NCBI GenBank assembly: GCA_937870825.1
Contig: CALMZO010000256.1
Coordinates: forward strand, 1 to 64,000
Direction: 5' to 3'
Source: an uncultured Chloroflexota bacterium
Lineage (GTDB): Bacteria > Chloroflexota > Anaerolineae > UBA4142 > SHND01
Length of the DNA stretch: 64,000 nucleotides
A program made the position numbers and the translations under genes. Numbering within the stretch: the stretch's first letter is position 1; every line of letters starts with the position of its first letter. Shown here piece by piece: positions 32,341-41,657 of the stretch. The notes beneath the pieces were generated by a model. The model made no database searches. It worked only from the letters and a program-made list of their open reading frames with translations, and was not told the DNA's origin.

Positions 32341-35037
32341 TTATTTCTCACGGATGAGGAATGGCAGCCACACACGCGGTATCGTTCGATTTTGCCCGAA
32401 AAATATGGTGGAAACCGCGTCGGCAGAGACGTTGCCTGCGCCGTCGAGGAATTTGGCAATGACGCGCTTTTCGCCGTGTCCGTTGGAGAGCGTCCAGTTT
32501 GTCGTGGGCGCGTACTCTACCGGGTAACGCGCGACGAGAATGCGGTCAAGCCACAGCGACGCATTGGCGCGATATGCCACGCGAAATTCCAACGCGTTCG
32601 TCGAAAATCCCGTGTAATAAAAATCCACGTAAAATTCTTGATACTCGTTCGCGTTTTTCAAATCCGCGCCGCGCACGCGTTTCAATCCCAAAATGTTCGC
32701 GCCGCCGTCGGTGACGACATCGAGCATTGCAATTTCATCTGTCGTATTCACATCATCGGTCTTGATACGAAAATACGCGCGATAGGGTTGGTTGCTCGGC
32801 AGCGCGTTCGCGTACGGTCCATACCACACTCCCGCGATATTTGTGCCGACGAGTCCGCGCAACGCACCGCCGTTCAATGCATCTGCATCGCCGACAACAG
32901 ACCCGCTGTCTGCTTGAACCTGCTGCGCTTCGCCCTGCCATTCCCAATCATTGCTAAACATCATGCCCGCGAGCGCACTGCCGCCCGCATCGGACGCGTT
33001 GAGATTCAGGGTGATTGTTTGTTGTGCTGTTGTCGCGGGCGCTGTCATTGTGCCGTTCGGCTTGCGGCGGTCCAGATTAAATGTGATGCTCGCGCCGAAC
33101 GTTGTATTGCCACTCGCATCGCGCGCAATGGGCGTGAGTACAATGTCCGTTTGATTTGGCAGCGCAGACACATCCCACACAAATTCGCGGTCACTGCCGA
33201 CGAGCGTCGCGATGATTTCATTGCGCGCGCCATTCAGTTCATATTGCGCGTTCAAATCAATTGTGGCAATTCCCGAAGAATCATCACTCGCATTGACGAT
33301 GATGTGTACACGATTTGACGTGACGCCCCAATTGTTCCATGGTGAAATGATTGCGGCAATTGGTGGTGTGACATCCTGAGCGTTGCCCAATGCCGATTCA
33401 AGTGTGACGTTGGAATAATAGTGCAGCAAAATTTGTTGGTAATTCCAAGCGTACTGCGTCGCCCAACGCTGCGCGCCCCACTGCGAATAACCGATGCCGT
33501 TGCCCGCGCGCGTTTTCATAAATCCCACAGGGTCATCTACGCCGAGCAAATACGGATTGCCCCACGAATTGGTCAGCGTCGGGTCGCCATTCTCCGCGCC
33601 GTACGCGGCAAAGACCATGAATCCTTGATAGTCAAGATATTGCCCGCGCGTTGCTTCCACCGCGTTGTCCGTTGACGCGTATTGCGCATCACACATGTAT
33701 TGATACGCGGTGGTGTCGGTGACGTCGAACGATGACATGACATGCTGAAGAATCCAAAACCACGCGTACGTGCGCGCGGCAACCGCTTGTGTTTTCAACA
33801 CGTCGTCGTCCCACGAGCGAAACACTTCGGCAGGCACGACACGTTTTACATACGTTTCAAAATCGAACGTATCAATCTGTCCAAGCGGCACACTGCGACA
33901 AGAATTTCCCGCGTCGTGGCGCACGCGAATCGTCGGCGGCGCGGCGCGTTGTGCATTCACCGCGCGCGTGGTTTCAAAATCGGGCGCGCTGTTTTGCGAA
34001 TCATGCTCGTCGTTTTGCGGCAGTCCCTCCACGTTCAAATCAAACACCCACACATCGCCGTCGCGCAAAAACGCGATTGAATTTCCGTCAGGTGAATACT
34101 GCGCCAGTGTTTCTTCCGCGTTGTTGTGCGTGAGCGCGCGAGTGTCCGAACCGTCCGCGCGGGCGCGCCAAATTTCAGAACGATTCGCGCTTGAACTGCC
34201 CGTCGGCGCGCGCGTAAAAATCACAAACGCATCATCGGGAGACCACGCGAGATTTGCAAAGTGTTCCAGTCCATCACCTTGCGCGATTTTTTTCGTCGTT
34301 CCGTTCGCCGCATCAAAAATCGAAACTGTGGGACTGAATCCCTCGCGTGTGCTGATGTATGCGAGCTTGTCGCCTGCGTGTGACCAAACAAATTGCGGCA
34401 GCAGGCGCAACTCGTTTTCATTTCGCGCGATGTTTTGTCGAGAGTTTCCTTGTGTAACCCATAAACCCTCCGCGTCGAGAAACGCCACTCGCTCACCATT
34501 CGGCGAAATGCGCGCGTTGTTCGGGAACGTTTGTGATTGGAACAACGTGCCGCGTTCACGCTTGGTCGCGCGCCGCAGTTTTCCATCTTGCGCGAAAAAC
34601 AGCGTCCCCCCTTCCCGATTCCATTGCAGAGTTGCGCCGAAAGTGATTTCGCCCATGTCCATTTCGCGCTTCGCGCGCGGGTCAAAAATTATCGCGCGCG
34701 CAGAGCCGTCGTCATTCAAACGCGCGAACGCGATTTCGTCGCCGACAATTGGCGCGCGTGTACCATTCGCATTGCGCGCCAACAGTTCACTCGCGCCGTC
34801 CGAGATGTTCACGCGATACAAGTCGCCTGTGATTTGTTGGCGTGTTTGCGAAAGAGAAAAAATTTTGCCTTCACGCGTCACATACAATTCATCTCCGCGC
34901 GGCGCCCAAATAAATTCCAAAACATCGCGCGTCGTGGTAAGGCGGCGCGTCGGGTTTTGCGCGTGAGCGGGTGACAAGAATTGGAAGGCGCAGAACGCGA
35001 ACATTGCGCCAAGCGCAAGCAAAAAGCGACGAATCAT
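32341..35037 (-). CDS. SpoIID/LytB-domain protein with TolB-like beta-propeller
   Basis: 898 residues. A signal peptide (MIRRFLLALG, cleavage near SPAHA-Q) is followed by a TolB/WD40-like propeller (about 35-340) with repeated blades such as IAFLRDGDVWVFD and LAWSPDDAFVIFTR. A SpoIID/LytB domain (about 370-560) follows, with TFDFETYVKRVVPAEVF, KTQAVAARTYAW and the late GNGIGYSQWGAQRWA. After that come an Ig-like module (about 565-670) and a C-terminal beta domain. SpoIID is a peptidoglycan lytic transglycosylase. The propeller plus SpoIID combination suggests a secreted wall enzyme with a binding platform, or a structural role. Confidence 0.88.
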   Translation of the reverse strand: MIRRFLLALGAMFAFCAFQFLSPAHAQNPTRRLTTTRDVLEFIWAPRGDELYVTREGKIFSLSQTRQQITGDLYRVNISDGASELLARNANGTRAPIVGDEIAFARLNDDGSARAIIFDPRAKREMDMGEITFGATLQWNREGGTLFFAQDGKLRRATKRERGTLFQSQTFPNNARISPNGERVAFLDAEGLWVTQGNSRQNIARNENELRLLPQFVWSHAGDKLAYISTREGFSPTVSIFDAANGTTKKIAQGDGLEHFANLAWSPDDAFVIFTRAPTGSSSANRSEIWRARADGSDTRALTHNNAEETLAQYSPDGNSIAFLRDGDVWVFDLNVEGLPQNDEHDSQNSAPDFETTRAVNAQRAAPPTIRVRHDAGNSCRSVPLGQIDTFDFETYVKRVVPAEVFRSWDDDVLKTQAVAARTYAWFWILQHVMSSFDVTDTTAYQYMCDAQYASTDNAVEATRGQYLDYQGFMVFAAYGAENGDPTLTNSWGNPYLLGVDDPVGFMKTRAGNGIGYSQWGAQRWATQYAWNYQQILLHYYSNVTLESALGNAQDVTPPIAAIISPWNNWGVTSNRVHIIVNASDDSSGIATIDLNAQYELNGARNEIIATLVGSDREFVWDVSALPNQTDIVLTPIARDASGNTTFGASITFNLDRRKPNGTMTAPATTAQQTITLNLNASDAGGSALAGMMFSNDWEWQGEAQQVQADSGSVVGDADALNGGALRGLVGTNIAGVWYGPYANALPSNQPYRAYFRIKTDDVNTTDEIAMLDVVTDGGANILGLKRVRGADLKNANEYQEFYVDFYYTGFSTNALEFRVAYRANASLWLDRILVARYPVEYAPTTNWTLSNGHGEKRVIAKFLDGAGNVSADAVSTIFFGQNRTIPRVWLPFLIREK

Positions 35038-35178
35038 GTTTAGAACATACGGCAGAGCATGTGCCGTGTCAAGGACGTTTTCAAATCCGCATTCGTTCCA
35101 CAGGACAATATAGCATAGTCACATTGAACATGAGGTTTCGTTATACAAAGTAACGTTCTGAACATGGAGGTTTCTACA

Positions 35179-36078
35179 ATGCAGCGCGATTTGGATGAGC
35201 GGATTGATACGGCAGTCGCGAATCTAGCAGGCATCCGCAGTACCGCCAAGGGCGTGCGGAAATGGTTGACGGGCGCGTTTTTGGAGATGCCCACGCTGCG
35301 CCCGCTCAAAAATTTTTTGAACGGCACGTGGTTGGAACATCCTCTCCATCCCGTGCTGACCGATGTCCCCATCGGCGCGTGGACAACCGCGATGGTCCTC
35401 GATATCGCGACGGCTGTGTTCGGCGCGCGCAATCTGGGCAAAGCGAGTGGGATTGCGATTGGCATCGGCGTTCTCGGCGCATCGGGTTCCATTGCGACGG
35501 GGATGATGGATTTTACCGACACCGACGAACCGGAAGACTCGATGATTTTCACACATGCTCTGGTAAACGCGGCGGCGACACTGCTCTTTACGACATCGTA
35601 CGTTTTGCGTCAACGGAACAATTGGCGCACGGAACCCTCGCATGTCGCGCTTTCTTTGCTGGGCTACGCGGCGGTGACGTTTGGCGGATTTCTCGGCGGC
35701 TCGCTCGTCTATCGGCGCGGCGTCATGGTAAATCGCAACGCGTACCGTGCAACGCCAAAAGATTTCACGCCCGCGATTGCGCTCGCCGAGTTGCCGGAGG
35801 ACAAACCGACGCTCGTCGAGGTGCAGGGCGAACCGATTTTGTTTGTCAGACGCGGCGAGCGTGTCTACGCCGTCGGCGCGGTGTGTTCGCACTATGGCGG
35901 ACCTTTGGAAAAAGGGAAACTCAACGGCACTACGGTTGAATGTCCGTGGCACTATTCTGTTTTCTCGATACGAGATGGAAGATATTTGCGCGGTCCCACG
36001 ACATCCCCGCTGCCCCTGTATGAAACGCGCGTCCACGACGGACAGGTTCATGTGAAATTGCAGCAACGCCAAAACTAA
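35179..36078 (+). CDS. DUF2231 membrane domain fused to Rieske [2Fe-2S] domain
   Basis: 299 residues. The N-terminal DUF2231 part has about four membrane helices (PLHPVLTDVPIGAW signature with two His-containing motifs). The C-terminal Rieske domain (about 200-295) has both cluster-binding boxes, CSHYGGPL and CPWHYSVF. It is probably a membrane redox protein that accepts or donates electrons. The ATG at 35179 follows GGAGG with 8-nt spacing, so I prefer it to 35164. Two small genes follow closely. Confidence 0.9.
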   Translation: MQRDLDERIDTAVANLAGIRSTAKGVRKWLTGAFLEMPTLRPLKNFLNGTWLEHPLHPVLTDVPIGAWTTAMVLDIATAVFGARNLGKASGIAIGIGVLGASGSIATGMMDFTDTDEPEDSMIFTHALVNAAATLLFTTSYVLRQRNNWRTEPSHVALSLLGYAAVTFGGFLGGSLVYRRGVMVNRNAYRATPKDFTPAIALAELPEDKPTLVEVQGEPILFVRRGERVYAVGAVCSHYGGPLEKGKLNGTTVECPWHYSVFSIRDGRYLRGPTTSPLPLYETRVHDGQVHVKLQQRQN

Positions 36079-36092
36079 AAAAGGAGCAACTC

Positions 36093-36377
36093 ATGGCTAC
36101 CAGAGAATCAAAGCAAACAAATCCCGAAAAACTTGCCGGCAATAACGCCGCGCGCCAAACGGAAATGCGCGATGCGAGCGTCGCGCCCCCCAAAGGCACA
36201 AACGACATTGACGAAAAAGTGGATGATGAAACGAGTCCGGCGCCAGCGCAAGAATTTGATGACCAAGAATTGGACGACGAAGACGAGATTGACGACGAGG
36301 ACGAACTTGAGGACGAAGATGAGGACGAGGACGATGAAGATGACAACGAAGATGAGGTAAGGAATGTCTCGTCTTGA
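36093..36377 (+). CDS. Highly acidic low-complexity protein
   Basis: 94 residues. The second half is nearly all Asp and Glu (DDEDEIDDEDELEDEDED and similar), so it is certainly disordered. A strong ribosome site (AAGGAGC) precedes the ATG. It lies 14 bp after the Rieske gene and overlaps the next gene by 14 bp. Such tails can bind divalent metals or basic proteins. Function unknown. Confidence 0.6.
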   Translation: MATRESKQTNPEKLAGNNAARQTEMRDASVAPPKGTNDIDEKVDDETSPAPAQEFDDQELDDEDEIDDEDELEDEDEDEDDEDDNEDEVRNVSS

Positions 36378-36747
36378 CCGTCACATCGAACACCCGGATC
36401 TGGGTATCATTTCAACGGACCTCTTTATCTATGATGAGAGCAAGCCCGGCACAGGCGGGTTGGCAACGATTGTGATTCCGCGCGAGTTGGATGAGCGCGT
36501 GACCACATTTGTAGAAACAGACGATTTAGAAATCACTTTTCACCTCTCACGGATGGACAATACCGCGCTCGTTACCATCAAAAAAAGGAGCGAGCCGCGC
36601 AGTCAAGATGAAGCCGCCTTTCTGCTCACACCGGAATTTCAGTTCAGTCCAAAAGTGACCGTGACGATTTTGTTCAGCGATTGGAAAATTGTTACGATGA
36701 TTGACGGGAAACCGCTGAAAATGATTACAGAAAAACCTCGAAGGTGA
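36364..36747 (+). CDS. Hypothetical soluble protein
   Basis: 127 residues with a beta-rich pattern (LGIISTDLFIYDES, LATIVIPRELDERVTTF, VTVTILFSDWKIVTMIDG core). No motif recognised. The start lies inside the end of the acidic gene (14-bp overlap), so translation is coupled. A terminator follows within the stop region. It probably works with its two upstream neighbours. Confidence 0.65.
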   Translation: MSRLDRHIEHPDLGIISTDLFIYDESKPGTGGLATIVIPRELDERVTTFVETDDLEITFHLSRMDNTALVTIKKRSEPRSQDEAAFLLTPEFQFSPKVTVTILFSDWKIVTMIDGKPLKMITEKPRR

Positions 36748-36759
36748 TTCGAGGTTTTT
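36731..36759 (+). terminator. Rho-independent terminator
   Basis: AAAACCTCGA / TTCGAGGTTTTT with a 6-nt loop, partly inside the end of the upstream coding region. Confidence 0.8.
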
Positions 36760-36786
36760 GTTTGCGCGCGCATGTTCAGTCGCGCA

Positions 36787-36815
36787 TTGTCATTCCAATT
36801 TGATTATGCTAATAT
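36787..36815 (+). promoter_or_regulatory. Leaderless promoter of the amidohydrolase gene
   Basis: TTGTCA (36787-36792), 17-bp spacer, TAATAT (36810-36815). The predicted start at about 36822 is one base before the ATG. There is no Shine-Dalgarno sequence. Confidence 0.6.
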
Positions 36816-36822
36816 CCCGCCG

Positions 36823-38409
36823 ATGGCTCACCGCTTGATTCTCTTCAATGGCAATCTTGCCACGTTTGATTCCTCACAACCGCACGCAAGCGCAATCGTC
36901 ATGCGCGGAGACGAAATTTTATACGTTGGCGATGATGCTGCCGCGCACACCTTTCGCGAACGGGACAGCGAAACCATTGACCTGCAAAAAAAATTAACGC
37001 TGCCTGCCTTTACCGACGCGCACCTGCATTTCACCGGATTCGCGCAAACACTCGAAAATGTAAATCTTGAGGGCTGTCGTTCGTTGGAAGAAGCGGTGGA
37101 ACGCGTGCGCGCGCGCGTGGGGCAAACCCCGCGCGATGTTTTGATTTGGGGCGGCGGGTGGAACAACGCGGAATGGACGGACAGCGCGTTTCCAAACAAA
37201 CGCGCGCTCGATGCCGTTGCGCCGAACAATCCCGTGATTCTCACGCGCAAAGACGGACACAGTATTTGGCTCAATTCGCGCGCGCTGGAAAATGCCAATA
37301 TCACGCGCGAAACGATTTCGCCCGAAGGCGGCGTGATTGATTACGATGACGAAGGCGAACCGTCGGGCATCTTGCGCGAGAATGCGATGGAATTGTTGGG
37401 CGGAGGCGTCGGCGCGTTCGCTTTCGAGATTCGCGAGGAAACAGTGCTGCGCGCAATTCAATACGCGCACGCGACGGGCATCACCACCGTCCACAGCATC
37501 GAAGGGTCGAACGCCTTGCGCGCGTTTCAAAAACTGCGCGCGCAAGACAAATTGACCTTGCGGGTCGTTCACACAATTCCCGGAGAAAAAATTGAACTCG
37601 CCGCGAACATTGGCATCATGCGCAGATTCGGCGACGAATGGCTCAAGTTGCAAGCGATAAAAATTTTTGCGGATGGTTCGCTCGGTTCGCATACGGCGGA
37701 ATTGCGCGAGCCGTTTTTGGACGCGCCGGACAATCGCGGCGTGGCGACGACGACATCGGAAACGATGTACGCGCAAGCGCGCCAAGCGTGTGAAGCGGGA
37801 TTGGATGTTTGGATTCACGCGATTGGCGATTATGCGATTACGCGCGTGCTGGATGTTTTCGCAACACTGCGCGCAGAGGGTTTTCACGACGCGATTTTTC
37901 GCGTGGAGCACGTACAGCATTTGCATCCGTCCGATGTGAATCGTTTTCGCGAACTGAACGTGATTGCTTCGATGCAGCCGATTCATCAGCCGAGCGATAT
38001 GTTTGTCGCGGATGCCGTGTTGGGACGCGAGCGCGCGGCGTGGACGTACGCGTTCAAATCCTTGCAAGACGCGGGCGCGACCCTCGCATTCGGTTCGGAT
38101 GCGCCCGTCGAAAAAATGGACCCGCTGCCCGGAATTTATGCGGCGGTGACGCGTCAAAACACGCAAGGAATTCCCGAAAACGGTTGGTATCCTGAACAAA
38201 AACTTTCGGTACTCGACGCGGTGCGCGCGTACACGTTAGGCGCGGCAAAAGCATGCGGCGATGAAACGCGCGCGGGTTCCTTGACAGTCGGCAAACGCGC
38301 GGACGTGATTGTTTTGTCGGAAAACATTTTCGAAATTCCCCCGCGCGAGATTTTGAATACAAAGGTCGTTTCTACCATCAGCGGCGGACAAGTGGTTCAT
38401 TCTGCATAA
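36823..38409 (+). CDS. Amidohydrolase family 3 (YtcJ-like)
   Basis: 528 residues. The metal-binding His pair is in FTDAHLHFTG. Other family features are VRVARHTIPGEK-type central region (here LRVVHTIPGEK), KIFADGSLGSHTA, WIHAIGDYA, RVEHVQH, and the late FGSDAPVE with a catalytic Asp. YtcJ-like enzymes hydrolyse amide or carbamate bonds in poorly known substrates. A predicted leaderless promoter supports the ATG at 36823. A small gene follows after 12 bp. Confidence 0.9.
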   Translation: MAHRLILFNGNLATFDSSQPHASAIVMRGDEILYVGDDAAAHTFRERDSETIDLQKKLTLPAFTDAHLHFTGFAQTLENVNLEGCRSLEEAVERVRARVGQTPRDVLIWGGGWNNAEWTDSAFPNKRALDAVAPNNPVILTRKDGHSIWLNSRALENANITRETISPEGGVIDYDDEGEPSGILRENAMELLGGGVGAFAFEIREETVLRAIQYAHATGITTVHSIEGSNALRAFQKLRAQDKLTLRVVHTIPGEKIELAANIGIMRRFGDEWLKLQAIKIFADGSLGSHTAELREPFLDAPDNRGVATTTSETMYAQARQACEAGLDVWIHAIGDYAITRVLDVFATLRAEGFHDAIFRVEHVQHLHPSDVNRFRELNVIASMQPIHQPSDMFVADAVLGRERAAWTYAFKSLQDAGATLAFGSDAPVEKMDPLPGIYAAVTRQNTQGIPENGWYPEQKLSVLDAVRAYTLGAAKACGDETRAGSLTVGKRADVIVLSENIFEIPPREILNTKVVSTISGGQVVHSA

Positions 38410-38421
38410 AACGGAGGAGAC

Positions 38422-38730
38422 ATGGAACGCGTTAGTTTACGCACGGCATTTCACGGCGAACCCGACAATCTGGAAGATGGCGCACGCGCGGCGGATACGG
38501 GTCCGGACCAGGTGACCCTTCAAGTCAAAGGCGGCAAAGTGCTTTTGCGCGTGCCGAATACAACGCCGGATGATAAAGTCATTTCCAAAGAATTCATGGA
38601 TGATTTTATGCAGCTGATTTTGGAATTGGAAGATGGCAGCGAATTGAATGTCACGCTCGATTCGAGTACAGACATGGCAAACACGCAACTCATTCCTGCG
38701 AACGAACGCGGACGCGAAAGTGAAGGATAA
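38422..38730 (+). CDS. Hypothetical small protein
   Basis: 102 residues, soluble, acidic in its second half (FMQLILELEDGSELNVTLD). ACGGAGGAGAC precedes the ATG, an excellent ribosome site. It lies 12 bp after the amidohydrolase and 6 bp before the degenerate kinase gene, so all three are probably one transcript. No family recognised. Confidence 0.65.
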   Translation: MERVSLRTAFHGEPDNLEDGARAADTGPDQVTLQVKGGKVLLRVPNTTPDDKVISKEFMDDFMQLILELEDGSELNVTLDSSTDMANTQLIPANERGRESEG

Positions 38731-38736
38731 CGCGCC

Positions 38737-39861
38737 TTGAGTCGTTCGCGTTCGCCTCGTACACTTTCCCGCGCGTCCGGTGCGCGTCCTGCGCCTGTCA
38801 CGCGCGGGTTGCTTGTACGCCTCGGTTTGTATTGGGGTTCGCTGTTCGTCCTCGCCGTCGGCAGCTGTACGCTGACGTTTTGGATTTTGGCGACGACAAC
38901 AGGGGCGTTCAATATCGCCGCGCAAGAATTGTTTTTTATCCGCGCGGTGGGACTGATTGCGCTGGGACTCGGCGCGGCGGGAATTTTTTTTATTGTCGGC
39001 GCGCTGCGGCGCGTGACGCTGCCCATTCGAGAAATGATGGAGAGCGCGGAACGCATCGCGCACGGCGATTATTCTGCGCATGTGCGCGAACAAGGTCCGC
39101 GCGAACTGCGTTCGCTCGCGCGTTCGTTCAATCACATGGCGGAGCAATTAAAGAACAACGATGCCGCGCGCCGCACGCTGATTGGCAACATCGCCAATGA
39201 ATTACGGACGCCGTTGACGATGCTGCAAGAAAATATCGAAGGACTGCTCGACGGCAACTTTGCGCGCGATGACGCGCACTTGAATTTGATTTTGGGCGAA
39301 ACGATTCGCCTCTCGCATCTGGTCGAGGAAATGCGGATGCTGGCGCTGGCGGAAAGCGGTGGGCTGATTTTGCAGCGCACGGAAACGGCTTTGAACGCGT
39401 TGGTGCGCGACACCGTCGCGTTGTATCATCGCAACGCGTCGGCGCGGAATGTCGCGCTGCACGCGATTGTGCCGGAACAAATTCTTGCGGCGAACGTTGA
39501 TGCCGCGCGCATTCAGCAGGTCATCGGCAATTTGATTGAGGATGCGCTCCGCTCGAATTTAAAAAGTGATATTCGCGTCGAACTCTCGAAAACAATTCCA
39601 CTCGACAAAAACGCGCCCGCGTTCGCGCAAATCGAAATCGCGTACCGCGCGGCGGTGATTGCCCCCGAACGCTTGCGCGGCTATTTTGACCAGTTTTATC
39701 AACGCGATGAAAACCGCGAAACGAAAAGCGAAAACGGAATTGGTTTGGCGATTGCCAAATTGTTGGTGAACGCGCACGGCGGCGACATTTCCATCGCAAG
39801 CGACGCGCGGCGCGGGACACTGGTTAAATTTACACTGCCGATGATGGAGACTGGGGATTAG
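38737..39861 (+). CDS. Degenerate histidine kinase (HAMP, HisKA-like, HATPase-like)
   Basis: 374 residues. Two membrane helices (about 25-50 and 68-90) are followed by a HAMP domain (LPIREMMESAERIAHGDYS), then an H-box that reads IANELRTPL, with Asn where the phospho-acceptor His should be (codon AAT). In the ATPase part the N box is NLIEDAL, the G1 box (DxGxG) is missing (IEIAYRAAV), and only GIGLAIAK of G2 remains. It has kept the kinase architecture but should not autophosphorylate. The start is TTG at 38737 with AAGGA 9 nt upstream. Confidence 0.85.
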   Translation: MSRSRSPRTLSRASGARPAPVTRGLLVRLGLYWGSLFVLAVGSCTLTFWILATTTGAFNIAAQELFFIRAVGLIALGLGAAGIFFIVGALRRVTLPIREMMESAERIAHGDYSAHVREQGPRELRSLARSFNHMAEQLKNNDAARRTLIGNIANELRTPLTMLQENIEGLLDGNFARDDAHLNLILGETIRLSHLVEEMRMLALAESGGLILQRTETALNALVRDTVALYHRNASARNVALHAIVPEQILAANVDAARIQQVIGNLIEDALRSNLKSDIRVELSKTIPLDKNAPAFAQIEIAYRAAVIAPERLRGYFDQFYQRDENRETKSENGIGLAIAKLLVNAHGGDISIASDARRGTLVKFTLPMMETGD

Positions 39862-39920
39862 AGATTGGAGATTGGAAATTGGAGATTCGAATTTCGAATT
39901 TCGAATTTTTAAATTTTTCA
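39846..39920. repeat. Heptamer array at the kinase/GNAT junction
   Basis: GATTGGA/ATTTCGA-type heptamers from the last codons of the kinase gene to just before the GNAT start. It shares GATTAGAGATTGGAGATTG with the array at 48410. Confidence 0.8.
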
Positions 39921-39929
39921 TCCTTTACT

Positions 39930-40532
39930 ATGAATCCGATTCTGCGTGATTTTCCTGACCGGTTTGAAACCGAACGTTTGTTGATTCGTGCGCCGCGGCC
40001 GGGTGATGGACCGATGGTGTACGAAGCGGTGATGGAATCGCTGGAACAGTTAAAGTTGTGGATGCCGTGGGCGCATCAAGAAATGTCGCCTGAAATTCAA
40101 GAGGGCATCTCGCGGCAGATGCACGTCCATTTTCTGGCGCGCGAGGATTTGCCGCTGCGTCTTTTAATAAAAGACACCGGCGAACTCGTCGGCGGCAGCG
40201 GTCTGCATCGTTTTGATTGGGACGTGCCGCGTTTTGAAATTGGCTATTGGGTGCGAACCAAATTTGAGGGACAGGGTTATATTACAGAAGCCGTCATTGG
40301 CATTGCAAATTTCGCTTTTGAAAAATTGTTCGCGGAACGCGTCGAAATTCGCATGGACGAAAACAACACGCGCAGTTGGCGCGTCGCCGAGCGCACGGGA
40401 TTTACACTGGAAGGTGTTTTGCGAAACGAGGCGCGCGCGGTAGACGGGAAATTACGAAATACGCGCGTGTATTCGATGATTCGCGCGGAATGGCTGGAGA
40501 AGAACACAAGACGCACGACGAACGACGAATGA
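39930..40532 (+). CDS. GNAT N-acetyltransferase, RimJ/RimL-like
   Basis: 200 residues. N-terminal FETERLLIRAPRPGD is typical of the RimJ/RimL group. The acetyl-CoA site region reads FEGQGYITEAV (R/Q-x-x-G-x-G/A), followed by VEIRMDENNTRSWRVAERTGF. Such enzymes acetylate ribosomal protein N-termini, small amines or antibiotics. The last residues (TRRTTNDE) are encoded by a tandem repeat array. The ATG at 39930 was chosen because upstream in-frame codons are repeat sequence. Confidence 0.88.
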   Translation: MNPILRDFPDRFETERLLIRAPRPGDGPMVYEAVMESLEQLKLWMPWAHQEMSPEIQEGISRQMHVHFLAREDLPLRLLIKDTGELVGGSGLHRFDWDVPRFEIGYWVRTKFEGQGYITEAVIGIANFAFEKLFAERVEIRMDENNTRSWRVAERTGFTLEGVLRNEARAVDGKLRNTRVYSMIRAEWLEKNTRRTTNDE

Positions 40533-40575
40533 GATTCGACTTTTATTCGTCCTTTGTCGTTCGTCGTCCGTCGTT
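40511..40575. repeat. Facing tandem-repeat arrays at the GNAT/dehydrogenase junction
   Basis: ACGACGAACGACGAAT on one side faces ATTCGTC...GTCGTTCGTCGT on the other, around an 18-nt centre. It covers the stop of one gene and ends at the base before the next ATG (40576). Confidence 0.85.
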
Positions 40576-41610
40576 ATGAAGGCAAACATTTTCTACAAAC
40601 GCGGTGATTTGGATGTATTGCAGTATCAAGATGTTGATGAGCCAAAATTAAACGCGGGCGAAATTTTAATTCGCGTGCGGGCGTGCGGCGTGAATCATTT
40701 GGACATTTATACGCGCGAAGGTTCGCACGGGGTCAAAGCACCCCTGCCCCATATCGGCGGACTTGAACCGTCGGGCGAAATCGCGGCGCTCGGCGCGGGC
40801 GTGTACGACTGGCAAGTCGGCGAACGCGTTCTCGTCGGCGCGTTCACGTCGGATGGGACGTGCGAATTTTGTTTGGCGGGGCATGACAATTTGTGCGCGA
40901 ATCGAAAAATTGTCGGCGTACAAGTGGACGGCGGTTTCGCCGAGTATGTCAAAATTCCAGCGAGCGCGGCTGTCCGTTTGCCTGAAAACATTTCGTTCGT
41001 CGAAGCATCCGCGATTCCTGCCGCGTTCGGAACGGCGTGGCACATGTTGAATTTTCGCGCAAAAGTAAAAGCGGGCGAATGGGTTTTGGTGCTCGCGGTG
41101 GGTTCGGGCGTCGGCAGCGCGGCAGTCCAAGTCGCAAGACATCTTGGCGCGCGCGTGATTGCGACGTCGAGTTCGGATGACAAATTAGAGATGGCGAAAC
41201 AATGGGGCGCGGATGCGGTTATCAATTACAGCAAGCATCCGAATTTTCAACATGAGGTTCGCAACATTACGAATGGGCGCATGGTGGACGTGGTGTTTGA
41301 GCATGTGGGACAAACAACGTGGAAATCTTCCATCGCCTCACTGCGTTACACGGGGCGCTTGGTGACGTGCGGCGGCTCGTCGGGACGCTGGGGCGAGACG
41401 GACATCTGGGGAGTGTTTTGGCAGCAACTAACACTGCTCGGCTCGAACGGCTGCACGCATCGCGAATTTTATCAAGTGCTCGATTTGTACGCGCAAGGAA
41501 AATTTCGCGCGGTGATTGACCGCACGTTTCCATTGGCGGAATTAAAAGACGCGCAGAGACATTTGATTGAGCGCAAGCAATTTGGAAAAGTGGTGGTTGT
41601 GCCTGAATAG
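40576..41610 (+). CDS. Zinc-type medium-chain dehydrogenase/reductase
   Basis: 344 residues. The GroES-like N-terminal domain has [10 protein letters not shown]. The structural-zinc loop [14 protein letters not shown] has three Cys instead of four. The Rossmann domain has [20 protein letters not shown]. The catalytic-zinc Cys and the GHE motif are not preserved (GLEPSG), so it may act as a quinone oxidoreductase or reductase rather than a classical alcohol dehydrogenase. Its ATG abuts the repeat array and lacks a good ribosome site. Confidence 0.85.
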   Translation: MKANIFYKRGDLDVLQYQDVDEPKLNAGEILIRVRACGVNHLDIYTREGSHGVKAPLPHIGGLEPSGEIAALGAGVYDWQVGERVLVGAFTSDGTCEFCLAGHDNLCANRKIVGVQVDGGFAEYVKIPASAAVRLPENISFVEASAIPAAFGTAWHMLNFRAKVKAGEWVLVLAVGSGVGSAAVQVARHLGARVIATSSSDDKLEMAKQWGADAVINYSKHPNFQHEVRNITNGRMVDVVFEHVGQTTWKSSIASLRYTGRLVTCGGSSGRWGETDIWGVFWQQLTLLGSNGCTHREFYQVLDLYAQGKFRAVIDRTFPLAELKDAQRHLIERKQFGKVVVVPE

Positions 41611-41657
41611 ATGACGGGTGTAGAATCACTGTTGCAGTGGGAATGGAGAGGACGAAC

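Noticed and set aside
32320-34966. Plus-strand open frames of 330-400 codons opposite the SpoIID gene
   Set aside because: Same reason: antisense shadows with no domain, start context or ribosome site.
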